DNA of 14,360 nt from Desulfosarcina sp. Lineage in GTDB: Bacteria > Desulfobacterota > Desulfobacteria > Desulfobacterales > Desulfosarcinaceae. The notes beneath the pieces were generated by a model that was given only the letters and a program-made list of their open reading frames with translations, was not told where the DNA came from and did no database searches. The stretch spans positions 1-14,360 of the forward strand of contig DAOWNV010000036.1 in NCBI GenBank assembly GCA_030642405.1. Reading direction: 5' to 3'. Numbering within the stretch: the first letter of the stretch is position 1; each line of letters opens with the position of its first letter. The position numbers and the translations under genes are program-made. Positions 1-8,278 of the stretch are shown here, piece by piece.

Positions 1-1005
1 TCTGATCATCACTACTATTCAGGCATGGGACCTGGGATGCTCTCCGGCACTTATCGCCCGGAAGAGATACGATTTGCCACCCGTTTGGTAGTCGAAAAAC
101 AGGGAGGAACGTTCATCAAAAGCAAGGCCGTCCGTATCGACCCACAGGGAAAGACGGTTGCTCTGGAAAACGGAGACACCCTTCCCTATGACGTCCTATC
201 CTGCAATGCGGGTAGTTACGTTCCCCAACCAGCCATTAGTGGAAATCTGGAAGACCTCTATACGGTTAAACCCATCGAGCGTCTCATGGAGGCAAAACAC
301 TGCCTGGTGGAACATTTCCATCGGCACAAAGCAAATGTCGTCATCGTGGGCGGCGGTCCCTCCGCAGTAGAGGTGGCCGGCAATGTATGGCAGCTGGCCA
401 CGACGACCGGTAAATATTTCCCGCAAATTACGATCTGTCCTGGAAAAGCCTTCATGTCCCGCTTTCCTGAATCCGTCCGGAACAAGATAATGACCACAAT
501 GACCCAAAGAGGCATTATCTTCCAAAAAGGTCCTTATGTTTCATCAGTATCCCCTTTAGCAGTCCGCCTGGATAATGGGAAAGACCTGCCGGCGGATTTT
601 ATTTTTCTGGCCATGGGAGTCAAGCCGTCACCCATTTTCGCTGATTCCGGAATCGCCACCGGTCCCGATGGAGGACTTCCGGTAAACCGCTACTTGCAAA
701 GTACACAATATCCGGAAATTTTCGGGGGCGGAGATTGTATATACTTCGAGGATAAACCTTTGGATAAGGTGGGCGTCTATGCCGTTCGCGAAAACCCAAT
801 CCTGTTTCACAACATCGTGGCCAAACTCAATGGTGATACGTTGAAACCATTCGATCCGGGTGCCGATTATCTGCTGATCTTCAACCTGGGTGGTGGCATC
901 GGTCTTCTGAAAAAACGCCGGCTGGAATTTGGCGGCCGGCCGGCATTCATGATCAAGGATTATATTGATCGGAGGTTTATGAAGAAATTTCAATCTATTG
1001 AATGA
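1..1005 (+). CDS. NDH-2-like FAD/NAD(P)H oxidoreductase, 5' partial
   Basis: The reading frame is open from the first base, so the gene begins outside the window; the ATG at 25 is internal, because the preceding codons (HHYYSGMGPG) belong to the conserved post-FAD segment of this family. The N-terminal GxGxxG FAD motif is therefore missing from view. A second Rossmann motif for NAD(P)H, VVIVGGGPSAVEVAGN, lies at about 337-384. The C-terminal FAD-contact motif FGGGDC is at about 721-738 and is followed by the usual AVRENP helix. The tail (LKDYIDRRFM-like, about 955-980) matches type II NADH dehydrogenase / FSP1-like pyridine nucleotide-disulfide oxidoreductases. Expected role: FAD-mediated electron transfer from NAD(P)H to a quinone or other acceptor at the membrane. 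No CxxxxC redox disulfide is visible in the part seen. The real acceptor cannot be read from the sequence. The next gene, truD, starts 49 nt downstream and is functionally unrelated. Confidence 0.85.
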   Translation, partial: SDHHYYSGMGPGMLSGTYRPEEIRFATRLVVEKQGGTFIKSKAVRIDPQGKTVALENGDTLPYDVLSCNAGSYVPQPAISGNLEDLYTVKPIERLMEAKHCLVEHFHRHKANVVIVGGGPSAVEVAGNVWQLATTTGKYFPQITICPGKAFMSRFPESVRNKIMTTMTQRGIIFQKGPYVSSVSPLAVRLDNGKDLPADFIFLAMGVKPSPIFADSGIATGPDGGLPVNRYLQSTQYPEIFGGGDCIYFEDKPLDKVGVYAVRENPILFHNIVAKLNGDTLKPFDPGADYLLIFNLGGGIGLLKKRRLEFGGRPAFMIKDYIDRRFMKKFQSIE

Positions 1006-1054
1006 GGAGAAGTCGGGAGCCAAAATAAAAAACCGGAAAATGACAAATAATTAG

Positions 1055-2132
1055 ATGATCAGGCCGAACCAAGAGCTCACAAAAGCAACGAAGCACGCAG
1101 ATGCCGCGACCGTCAAGTTGTCTCCGTTGCCCTTTGCATCCCACCCGCTGCCGGGCATCGGCGGAACCATCAAGGCGGTCCCGGAACACTTTGTGGTTGA
1201 AGAAAAGTTACCTTATGAAGCCTTGGGCGAAGGCGAACATATCTACGTCACTTTCCGCCGCACCGGGTGGAATACTGCTGATGCGGCCAGGGCCATTCAA
1301 AAACGATTGGACCTCTCTCCGTGTGATGTGGGATGGGGCGGGCGAAAAGACAAAACAGCGGTAGCCATCCAAACCTTTTCCCTTCGCTGCGGTGTTAAAC
1401 ACCCTTTAAAGGCGGTAGAGAAGGCCTTTGGCGACCTTCCTTTTGAAATTATCGCCATCAACCGCCATCGTAACAAAATCAAAACCGGTCACGTGGCAGC
1501 CAACCGGTTCACGATCATCCTGAGCCGACCTGAACCCGATGCCCTTTCCCGTGCCCTTGCCATTGCTAATCAGCTGAGAAAAACAGGCGTTCCCAATTTC
1601 TATGGCCCCCCAACGATTCGGCCACCGTATGCAGAACATTCACCGGGGATTTTCTCTCTTCTCTTCAAAGAAAAAAGTGAGAAAAGACGCTTTCATGATT
1701 TCGGTGGTCCAGTCGGCCCTGTTCAATATCTGGCTGAGGCAGCGTATTGAATCAGGCAGCTATGAACAGCTTTTAACCGGTGACGTTGTGAAAAAAACCG
1801 AAACGGGAGGCATGTTTATCGTGGAGAACCATGCTTTAGAAAACAAGCGTTTTGCCAATGGTGAGATCGTATACACCGGCCCTATCTATGGATTTAAAAT
1901 GAAATCGGCCATGAGCACTGCCGGGGAAATAGAAGCGGCCTTGCTGAAGCAATTCAACCTTACCCTTGAAGACTTCAGGCGATTCCGTTCACCTGGCTCA
2001 CGGCGGCAGGCGATATTGAAGCTAACGGATCTTTACATCACAGAAGTGGATGATGGGCTTTGCTTTACCTTCACACTACCGTCCGGCGCATATGCCACAA
2101 CTGTTCTACGGGAATTCACACGTGAATTGTAA
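1055..2132 (+). pseudogene. truD: tRNA pseudouridine(13) synthase TruD, frameshifted
   Basis: TruD isomerises U13 of tRNA-Glu and related tRNAs to pseudouridine in the cytoplasm. The first frame (1055-1750) carries the N-terminal half: an FVVEEKL-like segment, GEGEHIYV, and the catalytic motif GRKDKTA with the nucleophile Asp at residue 99 (about 1349-1351). The second frame (from about 1604 to 2132) carries the rest: a PQRFG motif, then SALFNIWLRQRI, and a C-terminal part ending in an LREFTREL-like tail. The two frames join at a run of six C (1606-1611). With five C the protein reads GVPNFYGPQRFG, exactly the family motif, so a single +1 insertion explains the break. The joined length, about 358 residues, is near the 349 of E. 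coli TruD. As written, translation would leave the frame and stop at 1750. The cause could be a sequencing error in a homopolymer, a true mutation, or +1 slippage at CCC-C. No strong ribosome binding site precedes 1055. Confidence 0.88.
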
Positions 2133-2160
2133 CGGGTGCGGTCCTTATGTTTGCCTCGGT

Positions 2161-2226
2161 AAATATAAGTCCACCGGTAGTGTACTTTCCCCAATACCTG
2201 CCGAAATTCGACTTATATTTTTATTT
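2161..2226 (+). terminator. Hairpin with U tract after truD
   Basis: AAATATAAGTC at 2161-2171 is the exact reverse complement of GACTTATATTT at 2210-2220, a perfect 11-bp stem. Inside it, CGGTAG and CTGCCG (about 2175-2203) can form a second 6-bp stem with one G-U pair. The outer stem runs directly into a T-rich tract (2217-2226). It lies 28 nt beyond the truD stop and just before the efflux promoter. That position suits a terminator that insulates the two transcripts, although the outer stem is AU-rich and the inner loop is large. Confidence 0.55.
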
Positions 2227-2237
2227 AAAATAAACGC

Positions 2238-2266
2238 TTGACTTAATGATTGTCCAAAATTAATAT
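2238..2266 (+). promoter_or_regulatory. Sigma-70 promoter of the RND efflux operon
   Basis: TTGACT (-35, 2238-2243) and TAATAT (-10, 2261-2266) are separated by exactly 17 bp in an AT-rich stretch. Each hexamer differs from consensus at one position. A transcript would start at about 2273, giving a leader of about 57 nt before the adaptor ATG at 2330. It is the only strong promoter-like site ahead of the four-gene efflux operon. Confidence 0.75.
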
Positions 2267-2275
2267 GCCTGATTA

Positions 2276-2287
2276 AAATGATCATTT
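2276..2287. promoter_or_regulatory. Perfect 12-bp palindrome at the predicted transcription start
   Basis: AAATGATCATTT is its own reverse complement. It lies about 3 to 14 nt past the predicted transcription start, where a bound repressor would block initiation. It is a candidate operator for the TetR-family protein encoded at the end of the operon. TetR-family sites are usually palindromic, but nothing here ties this protein to this site directly. Confidence 0.4.
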
Positions 2288-2295
2288 AAGATAAG

Positions 2296-2310
2296 TGACC
2301 AATTTTGTCA
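2296..2310. promoter_or_regulatory. Operator-like imperfect palindrome in the efflux operon leader
   Basis: TGACCAATTTTGTCA is a 15-bp inverted repeat with TGAC/GTCA arms, an inner AA/TT pair and one mismatched pair. It sits between the predicted start site and the ribosome binding site (GAAGGGA, about 2314-2320) of the adaptor gene. A nearly identical sequence, one T shorter, occurs on the opposite strand at 8949-8962 past the repressor gene. This is a candidate repressor site; a binding partner is inferred only from context. Confidence 0.4.
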
Positions 2311-2329
2311 ATAGAAGGGAAAAACATCC

Positions 2330-3652
2330 ATGCGACTTCTCAATCAGATTGCATCTATAACCCTACCGGCAACAGCATTGTTAACAGCCTTGCTGATGGC
2401 AAGTTGCGAACCCCAGTCGCAAACTGCGCCACCGCGAATTATTCCTGAAGTGTCAACGGTAACAATACAGACTCAACAAATAATGCTGACCACTGTATTG
2501 CCTGGACGCACATCAGCCTACCGCGTTGCTGAAATCCGGCCCCAAGTCAGCGGTCTGATACAAAAACGTCTGTTCACGGAGGGTTCTGAGGTCAAGGCCG
2601 GTCAGTTGCTCTACCAAATCGAACCGGCTTCATTTGAGGCAGCTGTCGATAATGCCTCTGCAAATCTAAAAGCCACGCAGAAGCATGCCGGTCAGATGCG
2701 GGCTGTGATAAAAGCAAATCTCGCCGAAATTACTCGTTTGAAGTTTACACTGGAACTCGCCCAAAAAAACCGGCAACGATATGAGGAGTCTTATAAAGAA
2801 AAGGTTGTTTCTACCCTCCAGCGGGACAAAGCAATAACCGAAGCACAAGTCGCCGAGTCAACACTGCGTGCCGCTGAAGCACAACTGGAAAGCAGCCGTG
2901 AAGCGGTGGCCACAGCCGAAGCCACCATCCAGCAAGCGGAGGCTGCACTGAAAATAGCACATATCAACCTGGGGTACACAAAAGTCACCGCTCCCATTTC
3001 CGGTCGCATCGGCAGATCTAGTGTCACTGAAGGCGCTATCGTGACGGCCTACCAACCCATTGCCCTATCCATTATTCAACAAATTGATCCTATTTTTGTA
3101 GACGTGCCCCAGTCAACCGTAGACTTGCTGAATTTAAGAAGGCACCTGAAGGACGGTCGTCTTAACCGGAGCGAAAAGGAACAGAACAAGGTTAAGCTCA
3201 GACTGGAAGACGGCTCACCATTCTCACAGGAAGGAACCTTGCAGTTCAGCGATATAACGGTGGACACAACGACCGGATCTGTCATTTTACGGGTTCTTTT
3301 TCCCAATAAGGAAGGTGTTCTCCTGCCGGGCATGTTCGTTCAGGCTATTATCAAAGAAGGGATCAATAAACAGGCTATTCTCGTTCCTCAGCAGGGTGTG
3401 GCTCGTGATCCAAAAGGTAATCCATTCGCTTTAATAGTGGATGCGGAGAGTAAAGTCGCTTTGCGCATGCTCGCAATTGACCGGGCCATCGGGGACAAAT
3501 GGCTCGTATCGTCAGGCCTCGCCTCTGGTGATCGTGTGATCGTCGAGGGGCTGAAGAGGCTACGGCCCGGTACCCCCGTGAAGGATGTTCCTTTTGAAAA
3601 AAAAGGGAATTCTACATCGAAAGTGACCCAGTCGACTGCTGAATCGAATTAA
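2330..3652 (+). CDS. RND efflux periplasmic adaptor lipoprotein (AcrA/MexA type)
   Basis: This membrane-fusion protein links the inner-membrane pump to the outer-membrane channel. A signal peptide ends in LLMASC, with Cys26 as the likely lipidated residue and Glu at +2. The body aligns well with E. coli AcrA: PGRTSAYRVAEIRPQVSG (about 58-75), two lipoyl half-motifs (about 72-100 and 215-240, the second with YTKVTAPISGRIG), the beta-barrel (FSDITVDTTTGS), LLPGMFV, and IGDKWLV in the membrane-proximal domain. The protein has 440 residues against 397 in AcrA. Nearly all the excess lies in the coiled-coil hairpin (about 99-211), which is roughly 42 residues longer, close to three heptads in each helix. 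A purine-rich site (GAAGGGA, about 2314-2320) lies upstream of the ATG. The pump gene starts 12 nt after the stop. The substrate range cannot be read from this subunit. Confidence 0.94.
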   Translation: MRLLNQIASITLPATALLTALLMASCEPQSQTAPPRIIPEVSTVTIQTQQIMLTTVLPGRTSAYRVAEIRPQVSGLIQKRLFTEGSEVKAGQLLYQIEPASFEAAVDNASANLKATQKHAGQMRAVIKANLAEITRLKFTLELAQKNRQRYEESYKEKVVSTLQRDKAITEAQVAESTLRAAEAQLESSREAVATAEATIQQAEAALKIAHINLGYTKVTAPISGRIGRSSVTEGAIVTAYQPIALSIIQQIDPIFVDVPQSTVDLLNLRRHLKDGRLNRSEKEQNKVKLRLEDGSPFSQEGTLQFSDITVDTTTGSVILRVLFPNKEGVLLPGMFVQAIIKEGINKQAILVPQQGVARDPKGNPFALIVDAESKVALRMLAIDRAIGDKWLVSSGLASGDRVIVEGLKRLRPGTPVKDVPFEKKGNSTSKVTQSTAESN

Positions 3653-3664
3653 CGGAGGCATCTG

Positions 3665-6600
3665 ATGCTATCAAAATTTTTTTTAGATCGGCCTGTATTC
3701 GCCTGGGTCATCGCCATCGTCATGATGACAGCCGGCATACTGGCTATCTACAACATGCCTGTATCGCAGTATCCGCCAATCGCGCCGCCGTCTATCGCCA
3801 TTGATGCCTTTTTTCCCGGAGCCTCGGGTGAGACCGTAGAAAATACAGTCACCCAGATCATCGAACAGAAAATGACCGGTCTGGATGCCATGCTCTATCT
3901 TACCGGCACCAGTTCATCATCGGGCACCTCGCGCATCGAATTGACCTTCAAGCCGGGGACCGACCCGGATGTCGCTTGGTCGAAGGTTCAAAACAAGCTT
4001 CAGCTCGCCATGGCCAGTCTGCCTGATGTGGTGCAGCGCCCGGGTGTCAAGGTCAGTAAATCAACTAAAAACTATCTGATCATAGTGGGACTTATCTCTG
4101 AAGATGGCAGCATGGACGGTATAGACCTGCGGGATTATGCCCAGTCCAATCTGGAGAAAATCCTGTCCAGGGTTCCTGGTGTAGGTGAAGTAGAGAACTT
4201 CGGAACACAATATGCCATGCGGGTCTGGGTCAACCCCGATAAGCTGACTAATTACCACCTGACCATGGAGGATGTTATCCTGGCGCTGCGGGCCTATAAC
4301 GTTGAAGTTTCCGCCGGTCAGTTCGGTGGTATGCCGGCCGAGAAAGGCCAGCGCCTGAACGCCGCCATCATCATCCAGCATCTACTGCACACACCGGAAG
4401 AGTTTGCCGCCATCCCCATCCGGACCAATCCGGACGGTTCGGTTGTCCGCATCAAGGACATCGGACGGACGGAACTGGGGACCGAACGTTATGATATCAT
4501 CGGCACCTACAATGGCAAACCAGCCGCCGCTATGGCCATCCGGCAAGCCGCCGGAGCCAATGCGCTGAAAACGGCCAATGCCGTCAAAGAAAAAATTGAA
4601 GAGATGAGCCGCTACTTCCCCCCCGGAATGAAGGCGATTTATCCCTACGACACAACCCCTTTTACCAAAGTGGCCATCGGCGAGGTAGTCAAGACCCTGG
4701 TCGAGGCGGTCCTGCTGGTCTTTGTGATCATGTATCTTTTCATGGGGACCTTCCGGGCCACCCTCATCCCCACCATCGCGGTACCTGTGGTTCTGTTGGG
4801 AACCTTTGCGGTTATGGAACTATTCGGATTCTCCATCAACATGCTGACCATGTTTGCCATGGTGCTGGCCATCGGTCTGTTAGTGGATGACGCCATTGTG
4901 GTGGTGGAGAACGTGGAACGGATCATGAGCGAGGAGGGGCTCCCGGCCAAGGAGGCTACGGCCAAGTCCATGGACCAGATCACCAGCGCCCTGATCGGCA
5001 TTGGGCTAGTTCTTTCGGCGGTGTTCGGACCCATGGCGTTCTTTCCCGGTTCCACCGGGGTCATCTATCGGCAGTTTTCCTTGACCATAGCCGCCTCCAT
5101 GTTGCTTTCGGTTCTAGTGGCTCTGATCCTGACCCCTGTCCTCTGCGCGTCGTTCCTCAAACCGGTGCCAAAAGGGCATATGCCCTCAGACAATGCGATT
5201 TTTTTTCTGCGCCCCTTTTTCAGGTGGTTTGACCGCTTCTTTCTCAGCGCCAGAGAGCTGTATGTGAAACTGGTCGGTCGAGTTCTGTCCAGAAAACTAC
5301 GCTATATGTTCGTATTTCTTCTGATTGCAGGTGCCATGGTGTATCTGTTCAACCGCATGCCTACCTCCTACCTCCCGGATGAAGACCAGGGAATATTGCT
5401 TGTTCAGGCTATGCTTCCGTCCGGTTCCACCTTGGAACAGACTGAGGAAGTAATGCATCAAGTCAGGAGTTATTTGCTGAATAATGAAAAAGAAGGGGTG
5501 GAATCCTTCATGTCGGTCTCAGGTGTGAGTTTTGGCGGCCAAGGTCAGAACGGTGGCCTTGGGTTTGTCAGACTCAAGGACTGGAATCAGCGTAAGCGGC
5601 CGGACCTGAAGGTTAAAGCCATTGCCCACAGAGCCATGAGAGCCTTTTCACAGATAAAAGGCGCCATGGTGTTCGTTTTTCCGCCGCCTGCTGTCATGGA
5701 ACTGGGTAATGCCACCGGATTTGATTTCCAATTGCAGGACCGTGGCGGCCTGGGTCATGGGAAATTGATGGCGGCCCGCAACCAGCTACTCGGTATGGCC
5801 ATGCAGGACAAGCGCCTTATAAATGTCCGGCCTAACGGCATGGAAGATGTGGCCGAATACCGGATTGACGTGGATTGGGACAAGGCCGGAGCCCTTGGGG
5901 TTCCCATCAGTTCCATCCACAACACCATCGCGGCGGCCTTCGGCAGTGCCTATGTCAACGACTTTATTCAAGCCGGAAGGGTCAAAAGGGTCTTTGTTCA
6001 GGCGGACGCCCCTTATCGCATGCTGCCGGACGATCTGAAAAAACTCTATGTTCGCAACCGGTCGGGCAAAATGGTTCCGTTCTCTTCCTTTGCATCAGGT
6101 CGGTGGACCACGGGTTCTCCCCAACTGGAACGATTCAACGCCTTTCCGTCCATCAATATATGGGGTGAGCCGGCACCGGGAATGAGTTCCGGTGAGGCGA
6201 TGCAGGCCATGGAAGAGATCGCCTCCAAGCTGCCCCAGGGGATCGGCTTTGACTGGACCGGGCTTTCCTACCAGGAGCGCATGGCAACGGCCCAGGGGCC
6301 TGTGCTTTACGCGTTATCCATTTTTGTCATCTTCTTGTGTCTAGCGGCCCTGTACGAAAGCTGGCCGATCCCCATCGCGATTTTGATGACGCTGCCCCTT
6401 GGGGTTATCGGCGGGGTTATCGCTTCAAGCATGCGGGGAATGCCCAATGATGTATATTTCCAGATCGGGCTACTGACTACCTTGGGCTTGACCACCAAGA
6501 ACGCCATCCTGATTGTCCAATTCGCCAAAGCCCGGGTTGAGGAGGGGGAAAAGCTGGTAGAGGCAACCTTGGAAGCAGCCAAATTGAGACTGCGACCCAT

Positions 6601-6838
6601 CATCATGACCTCACTGGCCTTCGGGTTCGGTGTCCTGCCATTGGCCCTTGCCAGCGGTGCCGGATCAGGCGCCCAGATGGCCATCGGCACCGGGGTGCTG
6701 GGTGGGATGGTGACGTCCACCCTTCTGGTGATTGTATTTGCGCCGCTATTTTATGTTATGATTTACAAGGCATTAGGAAAACATAGGAAGCGAGTAACGA
6801 TGAAGCACGTTCATGACAGTACGTCAGGGGATCAATGA
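3665..6838 (+). CDS. RND multidrug efflux permease (AcrB/MexB, HAE1 family)
   Basis: Inner-membrane proton/drug antiporter of 1057 residues, typical for HAE1 pumps (AcrB has 1049). A clear GGAGG (3654-3658) precedes the ATG. The start (FFLDRPVFAWVIAI) is the conserved TM1 entry. The proton relay is intact: Asp408-Asp409 in GLLVDDAIVVVEN (TM4) and Lys945 in TTKNAILIVQFAK (TM10). The duplicated RND layout is visible, with two large periplasmic loops after TM1 and TM7 (about 30-335 and 565-875) and clusters of membrane helices at about 340-500 and 880-1040. In the drug pocket, positions aligning with AcrB F136, F178, F617 and F628 are Y137, F179, F623 and F634, while those aligning with F610 and F615 are Met616 and Val621. 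The substrate spectrum probably differs from AcrB. The short basic C-terminal tail ends 1 nt before the next gene. Confidence 0.96.
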   Translation: MLSKFFLDRPVFAWVIAIVMMTAGILAIYNMPVSQYPPIAPPSIAIDAFFPGASGETVENTVTQIIEQKMTGLDAMLYLTGTSSSSGTSRIELTFKPGTDPDVAWSKVQNKLQLAMASLPDVVQRPGVKVSKSTKNYLIIVGLISEDGSMDGIDLRDYAQSNLEKILSRVPGVGEVENFGTQYAMRVWVNPDKLTNYHLTMEDVILALRAYNVEVSAGQFGGMPAEKGQRLNAAIIIQHLLHTPEEFAAIPIRTNPDGSVVRIKDIGRTELGTERYDIIGTYNGKPAAAMAIRQAAGANALKTANAVKEKIEEMSRYFPPGMKAIYPYDTTPFTKVAIGEVVKTLVEAVLLVFVIMYLFMGTFRATLIPTIAVPVVLLGTFAVMELFGFSINMLTMFAMVLAIGLLVDDAIVVVENVERIMSEEGLPAKEATAKSMDQITSALIGIGLVLSAVFGPMAFFPGSTGVIYRQFSLTIAASMLLSVLVALILTPVLCASFLKPVPKGHMPSDNAIFFLRPFFRWFDRFFLSARELYVKLVGRVLSRKLRYMFVFLLIAGAMVYLFNRMPTSYLPDEDQGILLVQAMLPSGSTLEQTEEVMHQVRSYLLNNEKEGVESFMSVSGVSFGGQGQNGGLGFVRLKDWNQRKRPDLKVKAIAHRAMRAFSQIKGAMVFVFPPPAVMELGNATGFDFQLQDRGGLGHGKLMAARNQLLGMAMQDKRLINVRPNGMEDVAEYRIDVDWDKAGALGVPISSIHNTIAAAFGSAYVNDFIQAGRVKRVFVQADAPYRMLPDDLKKLYVRNRSGKMVPFSSFASGRWTTGSPQLERFNAFPSINIWGEPAPGMSSGEAMQAMEEIASKLPQGIGFDWTGLSYQERMATAQGPVLYALSIFVIFLCLAALYESWPIPIAILMTLPLGVIGGVIASSMRGMPNDVYFQIGLLTTLGLTTKNAILIVQFAKARVEEGEKLVEATLEAAKLRLRPIIMTSLAFGFGVLPLALASGAGSGAQMAIGTGVLGGMVTSTLLVIVFAPLFYVMIYKALGKHRKRVTMKHVHDSTSGDQ

Positions 6839-6839
6839 T

Positions 6840-8249
6840 ATGAATAGACAACTGTTGTTTCTAATGGCTGGGCTCGCTATTTTTTTTGGTGGTTGCTCCC
6901 TGGCCCCGGAATACCAACAGCCCCAAGCGCCGATACCGGCCGAATGGCCACAAGGCACAGCTTACAAGGATCCACAGACACTATCCGAAATACCGGTAGC
7001 CCAGGAACTCAAATGGCAGGAATTTTTCACCGATAAAAAACTTCAGACCATTATTGAAATGGCCCTGGTAAACAATCGTGATTTACGGTTGGCCGCTTTG
7101 AATGTGGAAAGGGCGCGAGCTTTATACGGCATTCAACGCGCTGAACTGTTCCCTGTGGTTTATGCGACGGGAGCCGGAGGTAAAGAGGGCCGTTCTGCCG
7201 ACCTGATCACACCCGGGAAGCCAAGGACTGTTGAACGCTACAGCGTTAATCTTGGCATTGCTGCCTGGGAGATCGATTTTTTCGGCCGCATCAGCAGCCT
7301 GAAAGATCAGGCACTGGAAGCATACCTGGCTACGGAGCAGGCTCGCCGCGGCGCGCAGATCGTTCTGATGGCCGAGGTTGCCCGTGCCTATTTGACCTTT
7401 GCCGCGGATAAGGAAACCCTCAAACTGGCCCAATCCACCCTTAAAGCCCAACAGGAGTCCTATAATCTCATCCAGAAGAGTTATCAACATGGATTGGCGA
7501 CGGAAATTGATCTGTATCGTGTGCAAACCCAGGTGGACGCAGCGCGAAGAGATATCCCCCGCAATATGCAGCTGGTGGCACAGGACCAAAACGCGCTGAA
7601 CCTTTTGGCAGGGGCTCCGGTGCCCGAAGGCCTCCTACCGGCAGACTTGAACAGCATTATTCCGCCTGAAGAGATTTCCCCGGGTCTCTCCTCCGAAGTG
7701 CTTTTAAACCGCCCTGATATTGTAGCTGCAGAACATCGTCTTAAAGGGTCCTATGCTTTTATAGGAGCGGCGCGGGCCGCTTTCTTTCCCCGAATCTCTT
7801 TAACCGCTTCTTTTGGTACCGCAAGCGGTGAATTATCCGGGCTGTTCACCTCCGGTGCGAATACCTGGAATTTTGCGCCTCGAATTATCATGCCGATTTT
7901 TGATGCCCGCACCTGGTCAGCGCTACGGGTCAGTGAAGCTGACCAAAAAATTATTCTGGCAGAGTATGAAAAAGCCATCCAGACGGCTTTTCGGGATGCA
8001 GCTGATGCCCTTGCCATACAGGGCACGATCAATCAACAGGTGGCGGCACAAGAATCTCTTGTGGGTGCGGCCTCAGCAACCTATAGGCTTTCAAATAAAC
8101 GCTATTTAATAGGGATTGACGACTATCTTAGCGTATTGGATTCACAACGATCACTTTATATTCAGGAGCAGATTCTGATCGCGCTGCGCTTGGGCAAGCT
8201 GGCCGGCCAGGTTCGGCTTTACGCTGTCTTAGGCGGTGGGGCTGAGTAA
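6840..8249 (+). CDS. RND efflux outer-membrane lipoprotein, NodT/OprM family
   Basis: TolC-like outer-membrane channel for the preceding pump, 469 residues from the ATG at 6840. This start is chosen over the in-frame upstream codon at 6813 because it gives a proper lipoprotein signal: a short basic start, a hydrophobic core, and a lipobox IFFGGC with Cys19 followed by SLAPEY, the classic start of this family. AGGGG (6826-6830) lies 9 nt upstream, inside the end of the permease gene, and only one base separates the permease stop from this ATG, so translation is probably coupled. Two outer-membrane efflux repeats are visible; family signatures include WEIDFFGR (about 143-150), LLNRPDI (288-294) and FFPRISL (315-321). 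It ends with the usual helix LRLGKLAGQVRLYAVLGGG. Length and motifs are normal for the family, with no sign of damage. Confidence 0.93.
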   Translation: MNRQLLFLMAGLAIFFGGCSLAPEYQQPQAPIPAEWPQGTAYKDPQTLSEIPVAQELKWQEFFTDKKLQTIIEMALVNNRDLRLAALNVERARALYGIQRAELFPVVYATGAGGKEGRSADLITPGKPRTVERYSVNLGIAAWEIDFFGRISSLKDQALEAYLATEQARRGAQIVLMAEVARAYLTFAADKETLKLAQSTLKAQQESYNLIQKSYQHGLATEIDLYRVQTQVDAARRDIPRNMQLVAQDQNALNLLAGAPVPEGLLPADLNSIIPPEEISPGLSSEVLLNRPDIVAAEHRLKGSYAFIGAARAAFFPRISLTASFGTASGELSGLFTSGANTWNFAPRIIMPIFDARTWSALRVSEADQKIILAEYEKAIQTAFRDAADALAIQGTINQQVAAQESLVGAASATYRLSNKRYLIGIDDYLSVLDSQRSLYIQEQILIALRLGKLAGQVRLYAVLGGGAE

Positions 8250-8278
8250 ATCACAATGCAACCATAAATCGGACAAGA

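Noticed and set aside
1602..2132. A separate gene starting at ATG 1602
   Set aside because: The ATG arises only because of the shifted frame (TATGGC read out of phase), and the product is the C-terminal half of TruD, so it is a fragment rather than a gene.
4645..5064. Long antisense open frame inside the permease gene (139 codons)
   Set aside because: It is a shadow of the GC-rich permease codons: the translation is dominated by Ser, Thr and Met with no recognisable domain, and there is no ribosome binding site.
6307..6720. Second antisense open frame inside the permease (137 codons)
   Set aside because: Same explanation: low-complexity composition mirroring the conserved transmembrane codons of the + strand, with no independent support.
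6813..6839. An upstream ATG for the outer-membrane factor at 6813
   Set aside because: It would put nine polar residues before the signal peptide and overlap the permease by 26 nt, whereas 6840 has AGGGG at the right distance and gives a normal lipoprotein signal.
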